In this document: piece by piece, positions 37,851 to 53,697 of the stretch
How positions within the stretch are numbered: the first letter of the stretch is position 1
How the letters are laid out: each line of letters opens with the position of its first letter
Assembly (NCBI GenBank): GCA_005281725.1
Contig: SSBO01000003.1
Coordinates: 5,208,495-5,272,494 of the forward strand
DNA: 64,000 nucleotides
Reading direction: 5' to 3'
Source of the DNA: Wuchereria bancrofti
Taxonomy: Eukaryota > Nematoda > Chromadorea > Rhabditida > Onchocercidae
Made by a program: the position numbers and the translations under genes
Notes under the pieces: generated by a model
What the model was told of the DNA's origin: nothing
Database searches by the model: none
The model's input: the letters and a program-made list of their open reading frames with translations, nothing else

Positions 37851-39060
37851 ATTGTACCCGAATGGATTATGAGATTACAAATGATTCGGGTTTTTAGTAA
37901 TTTCATCCACAATTAAGAAACTTGATACTTATCTATTGTGATATCATTTTTTTGCTGATATTGCTAGGGGGAAGGGGGAAGGGGGGAGGACCACTAATCA
38001 TAATATTAAGCCGGAAGTTCCTACCAAATTTTTTCATCTTAGTAATATATCAACAAAAAAATCAATGCGTCCAGTAGAGGAATGTTTTTGCTAATCGGTG
38101 CTCCGAGCGAAAAACGACAAATGGAAAAGATGAGGTGAATAAAGCGGGAACTGTGGGAAGGGCCCCGTTAATTCGAACACTGCTTTTAAAGTCTTCAATT
38201 CCTTCAAATCCAGTTTACTGACTCTTTACCTTCGTGATCTTTTATTTATGTGCCACTGGACTATGCAGCATACTTCCATAACAGGAACCAATGTCTTTGT
38301 TGTGGTGTGTTACCATCTAGTAATAGTCAGCAGCACCGCGATAATCCCCTTCAAAGATGTTGTTAGCCTTACCATTTCCCTTCTCATGAGAGTTTCTTAC
38401 TATTTCAAAGTATACTATATAAAAGTAACCCTCAACTCCACTTTGTAAAGAAAGCGAAAATGTGTCCAGAATCCAACACAACAGATCTCATTCAACTACC
38501 CTGAATTCTTTGTATCCTGAGCTTGACATCAAATATAAGTTCATCCTTTTTTGATCTTCTTACCGCATACAATTTCAGGCAAATACTGCTTAAGAAAAAC
38601 TTTTTTGTATGGATGTTGAAAAAAGCAACTGATACTATTTTTAATTGATGGATAATAAGTATTTTGTAGAACCCAGCAAACATGTGAACCTTAAAATCCG
38701 GAAGTACAGTCATTAAATAAATCCAGTACACACTGCAATATACTACAGAACATATGCAACAAGCCAATGTCGAATTTTCCCTTTAAGATTATTTTCTTCA
38801 GCCGAAATCTGAACGCACATGACATGCCTTGTGAAGAGCTACTAAGAAGAACAAAGTCTTCGAATTCTATTAATTTTAATTTAGTGTCAGAAACATCCAA
38901 AAATAAGTAGTACAGAGTAGAAAGTAAGTAAATCCAAATTAAATCATTTTGGTCAGTATCCATCTTTCTCTCAATTCACTTTTACCAAAATCCATTGCGG
39001 AGATTATGAGTGTTAGATTTGACTATTACAAAATCATGTATGGCTCATCTCTTAATCTCT
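37851..39060. other. Spacer between the FLP precursor and the 3' end of ldh
   Basis: 1.2 kb between convergent genes. It contains a purine tract of three long G runs at 37966-37989. ORFs at 38248-38448 (+) and 38492-38963 (-) have no motifs and were not accepted. Confidence 0.5.
37966..37989 (+). repeat. G-rich purine tract, potential G-quadruplex
   Basis: GGGGGAAGGGGGAAGGGGGG followed by AGG, about 115 bases after the FLP stop codon in otherwise AT-rich DNA. Three runs of five or six G plus a GG could form a G-quadruplex in DNA or in the 3' UTR of the precursor mRNA. Confidence 0.6.
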
Positions 39061-42422
<3,362 letters not shown>

Positions 42423-44400
42423 TCTAAAATAAGATCCAATCTTATATTTAATAACATATTAGGTTTCGCCCAGTGTCTGTATTTCCGTCTATTTGGTCAT
42501 CCGTCATTTCTACTTCCTCAATTTCAAGATTTCCCACCAGTATTTCTGATATTTTAAATAATACTTTATCATTTGAAACTAAAACAAAAAAGTAGGTACG
42601 ACACTTCAAACCTAAACCCTGCCCATTTTAAAAGTGCAGAAGAAATAAATGATGGAATATGTTCCCACAATCCCCTTTTAACCAATAAACATCAAGCATT
42701 TCGAAGTGTGGGACAGTTAGATGATTAACTGATGAGCTGGAATGAATTTCTCAGCTATGTCCGAGTAAATGTAAAATTTTGTGCTTTTGCACACAAGTAT
42801 CTATTCAGAAATGCAAACTTCTGAAATTTTGACAAAAAATAAGTTTAAAATAATCACGTCTACCCGGCAAATAACTAAATTACCAAAATATCGACGAAAG
42901 ATTAACCCTATACTTCTAATTCTCATAATGACGAACTAGTGGACTCGAATTGACGATTAAGTACTTTGCGCAATTCCCTTATCATATGATTGCAAACAAA
43001 CGATAACAGCTGTTATATGTACTCCAAAGTTTCGTCAGAAGCCCTTTCATTTCCTTTCCTCATACTTCTTGCATTCCACCGAGGTAAAGTGCAGGAAATA
43101 AGGAAACATTTAAGTGGCAGGAATTAGAACGGTTTCATAAAACGAGGAAAGAAGAAAATGAAGGAGATGGCGATGGGAAAGTCAACAACCTGACATACCG
43201 TGGACTATCTGTGATGCCTGCTGCTTGTTATTATTCATGCGCGTCTTTTGTTCCTTCCTCTTCTCGGGGTAAGCGCCTCCCAACCAATCTAATCATAAAC
43301 TGACATCGCATGCATGTCGCGCCCGAAACCTTTCCAATAAATGTGGCATCTATGCACTCACTCAGTTCTCCTGACTGCTCGGACATAATCGAAAATGTTT
43401 TCTCTCCTTCACTCTCTCTCTCTCTCTCTCTCATTTGTTATCGTGATTGACGAGAAAGTTCCAGTAATAGTGAGATCATTCAAAATTTAGCAATATGTAA
43501 AACTCGCGGGTAGCTAGCTAACTTGACAAGAGAAACGTAGGAGGGAATCAGCGAAGATTTGCAAAAGATATGCTTTTATAATTATATATAGTTGTGTAGG
43601 ATGAAAATAAGTAATGTTTTGAATGAAAAAATGGGAAGTAAAATTGGTGTGAAAATAAGGAATAATCTGCGAAGAAAGGAATAAGCTTTTCACTACAACT
43701 CTCACTATCATCAAAGGAAACTTGCAGTGTAATTCGAAAGTAATTCTTTATAACTTATCCTGTATGGTATCTTTCCCTCTCAGCAATTGAGTCAAAATAA
43801 CAGATCTCTCAAGAGCTTAGCGCACATCGAAACATTTACATACGAACTAACCTGACGGTTACCAACTGTCTTATAAATTCCAGTCTCCCTAGAAAAGCAA
43901 ACATCTTTATCCTGACGTCTTTATCCTTCGGATATCAGAGATATCAATCCTACAAATACCACCTTCATTCCGGAAAAACTTACGTATCAACGCTTATTCC
44001 TTCGGGAAATCAGTTAAGTCCGTATGAAATCCACTGCTGATAGTAGGAATGATAACCGTACAGTAGTGCTAAGGAAATGCAGGCAGAGAAGGAAGTGCAG
44101 CCGTTGTCCTCAGAGAAGAGAAACGAACTGGAGAGATATAATGGAACGACTGGGAGGCAGGAGAAAGATCAAGAAAAGGACGCCAGAGATTGTCCTAAAC
44201 TGACCGCCAGCACAAACACATCTCGCACTTGCACATCTTATGAAGACTACCTCACAATAGTTAGTGGGGAGGGGGAAAGGTTAGGCACAAAAAGGTCATC
44301 TATAGAGACGTTCATTGATGGGAAGGTTGACGGTCCTTCCACAACTTTCTTGTATTTTGAGATAGGTAATTCAGGTTGTTGCTAGTATATTAATTAGCCT
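42423..44400. other. Upstream region of ldh
   Basis: The likely promoter lies here: less AT-rich than the surroundings, with a (CT)n microsatellite at about 43410-43432. A 102-codon plus-strand ORF at 44077-44385 is hydrophilic (Glu/Lys/Thr/Ser-rich) with no motif and no clear splice context; I do not accept it as a gene. Confidence 0.45.
43410..43432. repeat. (CT)n microsatellite
   Basis: An uninterrupted run of about ten CT dinucleotides roughly 1 kb upstream of the ldh start. Pyrimidine tracts of this sort can act as GAGA-type promoter elements; it may also be a simple polymorphic repeat. Confidence 0.8.
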
Positions 44401-47400
44401 TTTGACACATCGTCGTAGTGTGGAAATAACAAACAGTTCGAATTGCATTAGGTATGGCAAATTTCCAGTGCTACCATTATGCATCTGTTCGTACGATATA
44501 TGATTTTGAATGTAAAAAATGAAGGAAATTGCTAATATTTCAATTACATGTGATAAGAGATAAGCGACAAGTGTGTAAAGTGACCTGACAAGTTGTAGAC
44601 ATATTGTTGAAGAATGACTGTTTAAAACAAATCTTGTCGATATCATGACAGAACACGTCGAAAATAGTGAAAGTACAAGAGATAAGGAAACTATAGTCAA
44701 ACTGATCGAACATTTTTCAATCCTTTGATTAGGCCTATCTCAGCAATGTTTCAACAAAAAATGGTAAAACATGTCGATTTCACGTGAATGAAATAAGTCT
44801 CCCAAAATGAACGAATGAATATTGGAAAGAATAGCGTTCATTTTCAATGTTCATTTCTTTAATGTTAGGCGTTAACGCAAAAATATGCCCATGAAAAATA
44901 AGCTTTGATGAATATGGAGGAAGAATGGAAGGCGAATTAAAAGTTAATTTGGTTTTTACCTGGAATTCTGAAAAAAATTGGATTTCAATCTGAAATTGCT
45001 TGGTTTGCCACATATGTTTAAATGTCAAAAACATGCAAAATAAAAAAGGTCTAATGCAAATATGCAAAAATAGGAAAAATTGAAGTAGTAGAATTCTGTT
45101 TAAACTTATCTGTATTGTATATTAGTTGGCACAAATAGTCTAGTGTATATTTTGGTGTTAGAAAAAGTTCGGAGAAATTGCAACCGAAAGCAGCTGAAAA
45201 AAAATGATTTACGGGAGGGAAAGACTAATTGCAACGAAGACAAAAAAGGCGGTTCGCTTTAATCTGATAACATTTGAACAAAATTGAGATCAATATAAAT
45301 TTCGGTTGCTTTCTTACTTAAAACAGAAGTTTACTCAAAGAGATGCAAAACAAGCCTAATTTCTCAACAGGAATTTTAAAAACTTGTAGCAATTTGGGAA
45401 AATTTAACCCAGCTGATGCAGGATTAAATTTTTTCAAAGACATGTTTTTTCAAAGAAATGTTCTTCTAAAGAATGATAATTCCCTTTCCCTTTCGCTTAT
45501 GAGTTCAAAAGTCATATTTGACCTTTGATTTTGTCAGAAAAGATTGTTGCATTTAATCATCTTCCTTAATAATAACTGGCAATAGAAAGCAGAAAGAAAT
45601 TTCCAATTTCAAATAAATGTTTTTGGTCAAATTATTGATCACACTTAAGAATAAAGGATTTTTATGGCATTTTCATTTTTACAAAAACTAATGTTTCACC
45701 TCATCAAATTTTCGGGATGAAACTTTAATTTTAACATTGTATATTTATAAATCTACAGTGTCACAAAGTAAAATATCGTGTTCAATCTATGGAATTTCGA
45801 CAATCTCAATTTCAAATACCAGTTAAATCGTGAGAGCGCACAAAATTAGTAAGGTTGAAAAGGGACTTGAAGTAAATTTACTTTCATTCATGCGAGCACC
45901 ATATTGGCAAGTATCCTAATGTCGGATAAGTGGCATATGGTTTTATCTTTGCAGAACGACGGTATGTCTTTTCCACTAACGTTAATTTTCATGAATTCAT
46001 TTACCAATACATCAGCCTCAACAATGCTAATCATCACGAAATGCTTCATTAAGACTCAGTGTGATCGTGACCTTTCAACCTATTTGTGTACCTAGACAGA
46101 CAAACACACTTAAAGCCAACTACCTTCCCTGATTTGATCTTTTGTGAACAAAATCTGTTAATATTTAAAAAGCGAGGAAAGTCTACTAAGGATGTGAACT
46201 CCCACAATGTACTGCGCTGAATCAAAAGACTGTTTTGTTGTGGTAGGAAGAATTTCTCCAACAAATTCCACAGCCAATTTCATTGTTGTGTTTCAGGTTA
46301 GATGGATGATGAAATGAAAGGACGGAAGCTTCTCCGTTTGTGCAATTCTCATCTGTACGATATTACGGCACAAAATTGTGTGACTTCATTATCTAAGACA
46401 ATGATTTTGGTAGAACCAGAAGGATGAAAAGAGAGCTACTTAGTAGAGGGAATATAAGAAAGTGTCATCCTTACTTAGAATGGAAAGAATTGAAACCTGT
46501 TCCTAGTTCCATTTTTTATGCAGGTTGCTGTCAAAGTTTACCAAGGTTAATTAAACAAGGAGGGATTTGAATTTCTGCTGTGCTGTCGTGGTGTTTTTAT
46601 GTAATTTGAGTAATTAGTCCTAAGTTTTCTTAAAAAGTTGAGTTGTTCGACTTTTCTGCTTTTGATTTCTTACTCTGGTAAGCTAGACCGAATTTAACTT
46701 TCAAGCTTCTATTCACATAAATTTAAACCGCGTTTTTATTTTATTTAAGTGAAGTACAGCCTGTAATTATAAAAATCAATAATGTTAAAACTTTCTTTGT
46801 TTAGATTTTAAAGAAATGAAAAAAGTAACCAGAACAAAGCATTTTCTAATAGTAAAGAAGATAAACCAACAGAATTTGAAATTTTCAATGTTTGTTATTT
46901 CTCATATGTATTCTCATATAAAGTTGAAGTGGAAAAAAACTTCAATTTTGCCCCCAAAGAATTTGTATTTAAGAACTCCCTCATAATGAAAGCATAGTTT
47001 GGAATAAGGAGACACATCGAAAACAGATGTTGAAATGAAATGATATCGTCATGACGTTCGACGACATAATTCATAAATTTATTATCGATTCATTTTACAC
47101 TCGACATACTTCTTGGAGGGAAAGAAAAGAAGAATGTAGTGAAGAAGTGAAGTGAATCACTGATGTTGGTTGATTGTGTTTTTTATCTGGATTAATTCTC
47201 ATATAAAAAGGGAAAAGAATTCAAAAAGAAGTTTTACATCCAAAGAGAAACTTAAAGAGAAGTTTCTTCCATTTTTCTATTACCCAACTCTTTGTATCTC
47301 TAATGAAAGGAAAATACAAAAATCAATTTTTGTATTTTTTTCTTTCACATGTTTGAGGAGCAAAAGTGGAAGCTATCGATTTTTAGAGTTATGCTGCTTA

Positions 47401-50039
47401 ACAGAATGCCCAGGTTAATTATCAGTATAATCAAAAATATCATTTCATGATAAAAAGGTGTTGTTGGCGATGTCGAAAAGTGCAAAAGCGGTTGCTATGC
47501 AACATTAAGTTGATGAAAATATTGCGATCTGCTTCCATCTTACTAATAGTACAACAGAAAGAACGGATGAAAAAGATGAGGGACAGCTGACGATAGTTAA
47601 ATTTATTTTCTGAGGTAATTCTGCAGTTTCTCTTACCAAAATTTTCTGGATTCGAAAAGTATTGTATTTGAAAGAATTTCATTCTAAAATTTCTTTAGCC
47701 TTGAAATTAAATGTCATACATTATGCCTTTAATTTAGATTTCCCTTTTTTTCACTTGAACATCTATGGACGAAGTATTTCAAGTCTTCGGTCATTTCAAA
47801 AACGCTTGGAAATTAACTGAATTTCAAAATTGCTCAGAAGAATGTTTCCATTATAGAAAACTGAAATGTAGGCAGTGTATTTCAGTTTTCAAATTCGAAT
47901 GTCTGCCGACATGATCCCAATCATATTTGTGCACTCTCGCGATTTTGAGCATTGATTATTTTGGAGTTTCTTATCGTTGAAAGAGAGATTCGTGAATCCC
48001 TCATTTTGAATTTTATATTTGTAGACATTTTTAATAATATGGGAAGAGAAAAGAGTGTTATTAATCCAGAAATCCTTGAAAATTCGCATAAAAGATATAT
48101 TCTCGAAATTTTTAGAGATTTAGTAAGGTCATAAATGTCACCTCTCATTCATGATAAACATGACACATAAAAAATTTCAACTTACGATGCCGACATTTTC
48201 GTTTGGTTTTCGCTATTCCAATCCAATTGGAATTAGATTTAACTGAAATTCTGTGAAATATGAAATTACATTAAGACTTTAAGTTAAAAATCGCTGAAAT
48301 TACTGTGGTGCAAAATAAAACAGCGTGAAAAAACTGAAATGTTGGAATGGAAATTTTATTTCGAAATACTTGCAACTACCTCATAAATACTTTTTGAGAA
48401 TCTGATTTTGGTTAAGAAACTCCGTTTGATGTAATTCATTATTTGATGTAATTCATTATTTTATCAGAAATTTTTTATCCGAAAACTTCGCAAAATTTAA
48501 AAACATCTGGGGAGAGATTTATCATTTACAATTAATTATAAAAAGGAAAATGTAATCTAGCTATCTCATTGTAATTTCAAGGTAAAATTGTTTAAACAGT
48601 TAGAGTTTTAGTTGTAATGGTTACAATCTTCGATTATGTAATGAATTATAAATCAATTTATTAGATTCCTTTTACTTTAAAATTTGCATAAAAATTGTTA
48701 AATATAAATTTATATTAGGCGGCAGAGCTTGCACGGTAGTTTAATGCTCGTCATAAATTTTAAGTTGAAGAACCTCCCAACGTCTAACACATTTTTGAAA
48801 AAATAATGCTTTAGCTATCTGGGGAGGAATTGTTTCTCCGATTTTAGGCTTTGACTAATAAAACAATTTAGGAATGAGTTTGAAATTACTTCAACAAGTT
48901 TAGATGAAATGGAATTTTAGGTTTGAAGAATTTTAGGCATAAATAATTGCTAACGTCATTTCTAGTAGTTAACAAAGCACAAGTGCTATTTTTTGACTTA
49001 ATTTGCTTTTTCTACATGTAGTGAACTCTCAAACATTATTGGAATCTCAACCTAACGGTAATGAAAAATGGTTAGAATTTGATTATTTGTTGGAAACAGG
49101 ATGAAGATTTAAAACTATAGAAGCAGTAATGATCCATATATAATGAATTGGAAATTAGGTTAGTAAATACCCTTCAAATTGGCTATCAAACACTCCTAAA
49201 TTCTCCTAAATTCAAATGTGGTGCAACCAAACGCTTGGAATGGTGCTGTCAGAAGAATGAACTGATTAATGACTTTTCCACTGATTTCCTTTTCTTATAA
49301 ACGATCATGAAATGCTACATTTGCAAATTTTTTTTTTGTAAATATTTTTCGAAAATGCCTTTAAAAACTTCCATAAATCCATCTTAGAATATTTATTTAG
49401 ATTTCACTAAAACAATCAATCTGTTGCTTGATATGCACGTTGTTATTTGTCGACCTGAAAAAAAATTTTTGAAATCTAGAAAAAAATCAAATTTTCGTCT
49501 TATTCTGTTCACCAAATTTTGACACTTATCAATTAAAAGAAGGGACAGAATGTTTCTCGCACCGCAATCCCACCAAAATCAATGTTTATGAAGCCCAACA
49601 TTTGAACCTATGTTCTGATCTGGGTCTTGAGGAAGTTAGCATTATCAGGCAGGTTGGTTATATTAAAAAATGGTTGAAATGAGTATAGTTCACTCATTTG
49701 CGTGACAAAATTTCTTTTTCAATTCATTCATTAACATACGAACTATAACAGCAAGCATATATTAATGATACGAGAATTTGTCCAATACTTCAGCATAAAA
49801 AAGTGTATATTTTGCTGCTGCGAGAATGGATTAAACTTTAAATTGTTTGATAGGCGCAGATATGTTTTGAACAGTTGACGAAAAGGCTGACAGCATGAAT
49901 TTGCTTCATAGATAAACTAAAAAAGGTTCCTCAAACTGATATCAGTTTCCTATCTTTCATCACTTTAACATTAAAATTAAATTACACAAATAAATGCAGG
50001 ACCAACACGTTTACTTTTGCTCTAACTTTCCGAACACAA
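44401..50039. other. Gene-poor AT-rich stretch
   Basis: About 5.6 kb without any ORF that shows a recognisable motif, signal peptide or consistent splice sites on either strand. Small local direct repeats occur (for example TGATGTAATTCATTATT twice at about 48428-48461). It could hold noncoding RNAs or distal regulatory DNA that cannot be seen by eye. Confidence 0.5.
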
Positions 50040-50282
50040 ATGGTTGAAAGAAGTGCATTCTCTTCACCAGAACGAAGAAATATCTGTGCCAAATGCACTG
50101 TAAAGGTACTAAGGGGCAAAATGAATCGAAAGTGCACAATTTATAACACCTACTTACGGATCTGTAACAGCTGCACAGAGCAGTTCTTTAGAGAACAGAA
50201 GGCATTCTGTTCCAATTGTATCATTGTATCACTTCAACTCGCACATTTTTGCAACAAGAAGGGATGTTTATTGTTATTTTAA
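50040..50282 (+). CDS. Candidate small CxxC-rich protein, unrecognised
   Basis: An 80-codon ORF with nine cysteines, among them three CxxC pairs (CAKC, CNSC, CSNC) and a final CNKKGC. The segment CNSCTEQFFRE resembles the P-box region of nuclear-receptor fingers (CxxCkgFFRR), but the finger spacings do not match that family, so any zinc-finger role is speculative. It lies 0.6 kb upstream of eIF3F on the same strand, single exon, no signal peptide. It may be a true small protein, an exon relic, or chance. Confidence 0.3.
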   Translation: MVERSAFSSPERRNICAKCTVKVLRGKMNRKCTIYNTYLRICNSCTEQFFREQKAFCSNCIIVSLQLAHFCNKKGCLLLF

Positions 50283-50605
50283 TATCGATTTGTTCTAAAA
50301 CAATCACAAAATATTTCAAAGAGTACAAAGAGCATTTCCGCATCTCCGTTACATTCCAATGAAAGGCACGGATTATTAATTCTCTGCAGTCTACACCATA
50401 AATATAGTAGCATTGATGGGAGCATTACATTTTCCTTTGAACTTTTAATTTAAATTGCGTTCAATTGTTCCGTCCGGAACTAAATCTGTCAAGGTTACTT
50501 GTCAATCCAGTGTCATCATATGCTGTGTCACAGAATACTTCTAACACAAAACCATCACTACTGCCTTCTCAATGGCTCAAAGGGCCGAGACTTAAATTCC
50601 CACAC

Positions 50606-50731
50606 TCAATGTGCCAACATCGAAGTAATTTGTGGCATGTGGAAGGCCGTTTCCTTAAAGTCATAGTACACTGTTGGCTTAGGCTCATACCCCCCCTCAT
50701 ATCCCCCCGCCCCTCGATAGCGGGGTGATTG
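50606..50731 (-). CDS. Candidate 3'-terminal exon of a minus-strand gene (Gly/Tyr-rich tail)
   Basis: Reading the minus strand after an AAAAG acceptor gives 41 codons and a TGA: a Gly/Tyr repeat (GAGGYEGGYEPKPT), then VYYDFKETAFHMPQ and a short tail. Codon use is balanced and the stretch is much richer in GC than its surroundings. Upstream exons would have to lie beyond or between the eIF3F exons on the opposite strand, and I could not place any, so it may be a relic. A plus-strand 87-codon ORF over the same DNA seems to be its shadow. Confidence 0.3.
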   Translation of the reverse strand, partial: QSPRYRGAGGYEGGYEPKPTVYYDFKETAFHMPQITSMLAH

Positions 50732-50891
50732 CTTTTATAATCTATTAAAATATTGACAGAACATAAATCAACAAGTTTGTATCACTGATTATTGGATTGC
50801 TGCGATCGTATTTTGCATGGTATGTTGCACAATTTTACTTTATCTACTTTAATAAGATTTTCAAGGTAATTGATTGGTTGTGAACTGAAAG

Positions 50892-53593
50892 ATGGCTTCG
50901 ACGTTAACGGTTAAAATACATCCGGTTGTATATTTGACTATTGTTGATGCATTTGAAAGACGCTCGAATAAGCCGGGTGCTAATGACAAAGCGTTAGGCA
51001 CATTGATGGGATTCTATGAAAAAAATGCTATTCAGGTACTGTTGTTATTTCTTCAGGATAAATTTCTCAAATCTAGAAACTAATATGGACCGCTTAATCT
51101 TATTGGTAAGATCATGCAAGATTGACTGCTATTAATTAGCGTTAGTTGTAACCGCTGCTTATAGCGTTATTTGTAATTGCTTATATGGTTGTAGGGTACT
51201 CGTCAGGAGTAATTCAGCAGCGAAAATAGTTGTTCATTTATTTCCTTCTGTTATTACTAATATCGTGGAAGTTTTTTGATTTGGATAGTTCGAAGGTTTA
51301 TTCTCTGTGGAAGATTGGTGGTGATATTACGTAACAATTATTATTCATTTTTGATTTACTGATTCTTAAAAAAGTTGTTTCGAAGTCTAGAACAGCACAA
51401 TTATTAAGCTGTGGAAGCGAAGTTCTCCATAGAACGTGCACTAATAATGAATTCTAATTCTTTATAAATTGGGTGATTTACAAAGACAGAATAAAAGAGT
51501 TGCTTTACATTTTGCATTAGCTTAACATTGAATGTAAACTTAGTTTAGACTGGACAAATTTACATGTGAATTAATTTCAGGTGTTCAAGATTTGTATTTG
51601 CCGGATATTAGAACTTTTTTAAAACTTATAAATCCTACGATAAAAATACAACAAATTTCTGAAAACACTTTGATTACTTATATGCAAAAATTATTTTGTA
51701 AGATTACTTCGGCTTCTCAACAAGGAATGCTATCATAAACGAAACTCATTTATACTAAAAACTCATTTATACTAATTTCGCTGTGCAATATTATATGAAA
51801 ACAGCAGCAACTTAATATTTCATTCATTTCTTTGTACATTTTTAGGTAACAAATTGTTACGCTATACCATTCCGGGAACAAAAGGAAGACACGCCAGAAT
51901 TAGACGATGGCTTTAATCAGACAATGTTAATGATGATGAAACGAGCAACTCCTTCAGAACAACCAGTTGGATGGTACAGCTATAGTTTTGAATCATAAAC
52001 TTTCTTGTCATATCAAATGCTAACTGAGCTTTACTATCAATTAATTAAATTAATAAATTAATCTCAAGGATAATTCATTCATGTTGGAGACGTAACTAAA
52101 GAAGAAAATACTTGATGTGAAAATGAAAGATATTTTTTCTGCTTCAAAGTGATGGGTATTATTAAGAAGTATTATTGAGACACCAATCTAACATGTAACA
52201 TGGAAGGCGTAGTTCATGAAACAGTGTTATACATTGAATACAAAAAGTTCATATCTTAGTCGTATTCTTTCTAATGAACAAATAAAGCTTTATTCCTAAT
52301 TTGTTTGAAAAACTGAAAGATTTTATCATAAAAGACTTGGCATAGCTCTATTTGGACATAGTTGTCATTTATAAGAATTCATATTTTCTATTGCAGGTTT
52401 TACACCAACGCCGATTTGTCAATCCATTGTTTGCCATATCATGACTATTATAACCGTTTGATAAGCGAATCATCAGCCAAGAAAGAACCGCCACCAGTGA
52501 TCCTACTTACTGTTGACACAACTTTTAATTCATCAGATGAAAATTATCGGATGCCTATACGAGCGTACTTGAGGTTGATTTATTTTCCATTAGTCTTGTA
52601 TATGAATTTCATTTTCTGATTAACTTATTAAAAACATTCAGAAACGTGCTTCTGGTACTCTAAATTTCGTTTTTTTTTTTTTCACAGAATTAAGGCTGGG
52701 ATTCCTGGAACTCGAGATCCACACTGTGCCATTTTTAATCCGCTAAAAGTTGAATTCGATGCTTTTCCTGGTGAAGGTGTTGCGCTAAGTTTAGTGCAGA
52801 GTGGTACAGCTTATAGTAATAAACAGCGTGAGGTTGTTTTGGAGAACGGTTTGGAACAACTCGAGAAAAGTACGGGTGAAATGATAATCTGGTTGGAGAG
52901 ACTTTTGAAATATGTGAACGAGGCAAGTCTTAGCTATTATGTTTTTTCCATTATGCTGATTCAACCAGAGTCGTTATATAGACAAGCAGAAAGAAAATCT
53001 ATTTATCTCCAAGCAAGACAATAAAAAATATATAATGATTAATGCTTGTATGTATTAAAACTAAAATACTAAAAAAAGTAATTTTGAATTAATCATTTTA
53101 TCTTTCTTAGTTCTACTTTCCACAAAGTTTAAATTTTGACCGTTAAAGAAATTTCTTTCTCGATGACGAATGTATTTTAACTTTCACACTTATAACAATT
53201 CACTTGTAATTTGTTATGTTTTAGGTGCTTGAAAAACCGGAATTACCCGTTGATTCGTCATTTGGACGACGCGTTATGGACATTGTCAGTACTGCTGCAA
53301 CTCATATGTCTGATGAAAAGTTGGATGTGTTGGTTAAAACAAGTTTGAGGGTGAGTTATTCTTTTTTAGCAATCTTCTCACGATGTTAATTTATTCATTT
53401 AAGACTTCCATTTCTGTATTACACTCGCCGCATCGATTGCTTCTTAAGTTTAGTTAGAAGCTATTGTTATCTGTGAATCTGCATTTTATATTGTGGAAAT
53501 TATTCTTCTTTGCAGGATTATATGATGATTTCCTATTTGGCAAGTTTGACGAAAACACAGCTCTCATTGCAAGAACGCTTAGTGGCTTTGTGA
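50892..53593 (+). CDS. eif-3.F: Eukaryotic translation initiation factor 3 subunit F
   Basis: Non-catalytic MPN-domain subunit of eIF3, the scaffold that recruits the 43S ribosomal complex to mRNA. Exons: 50892-51035, 51846-51973, 52397-52573, 52688-52922, 53225-53350 and 53516-53593; 295 aa, all phases consistent. The MPN fold covers about residues 5-140 (VKIHPVVYLTIVDAFERR; GTLMGFYEKNAIQVTNCYAIPF; WFYTNADLSIHCLPYHDYY). The JAMM zinc residues are degenerate, as in other eIF3F proteins. The C-terminal helices (VMDIVSTAATHMSDEKLD; MMISYLASLTKTQL) complete the family pattern. Intron 4 starts GCAAGT. AATAAA at 53692-53697 is a likely polyadenylation signal. Confidence 0.95.
52923..53224 (+). other. 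GC-AG intron of eIF3F
   Basis: The exon ends AACGAG and the intron begins GCAAGT, the consensus GC donor; it ends TTTTAG. The join gives KYVNEVLEKPEL, which matches the RYVDDVL stretch of animal eIF3F in length and character. Using the upstream GTGAAC would delete Val-Asn-Glu. The open frame running on into the intron is readthrough. Confidence 0.8.
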
Positions 53594-53691
53594 AAAAAGT
53601 GTTTCTAATATCTTTAGCTAAAGCATCTTTAAAGTTACTTTAAACAGTTTGCTGCTATAATTATTCACTTGGCAATAAGAATATAGTAGAG

Positions 53692-53697
53692 AATAAA
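53692..53697 (+). promoter_or_regulatory. Probable polyadenylation signal of eIF3F
   Basis: AATAAA, 99 bases after the eIF3F stop codon. Confidence 0.45.

Noticed and set aside
38492..38963. Two overlapping 90-codon minus-strand ORFs downstream of ldh
   Set aside because: No motif or signal, and no exon-intron context linking them to ldh, whose stop is upstream.
44077..44385. Hydrophilic 102-codon plus-strand ORF upstream of ldh
   Set aside because: No motif, signal, convincing splice context or homolog recognised; composition follows a local GC rise.
44371..45067. Two long minus-strand ORFs
   Set aside because: Leu/Phe/Ile/Ser-rich reading of AT-rich DNA, no motif and no splice context.
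47889..48148. ORFs open on both strands over the same DNA
   Set aside because: Mutually antisense low-complexity readings without protein-like motifs.
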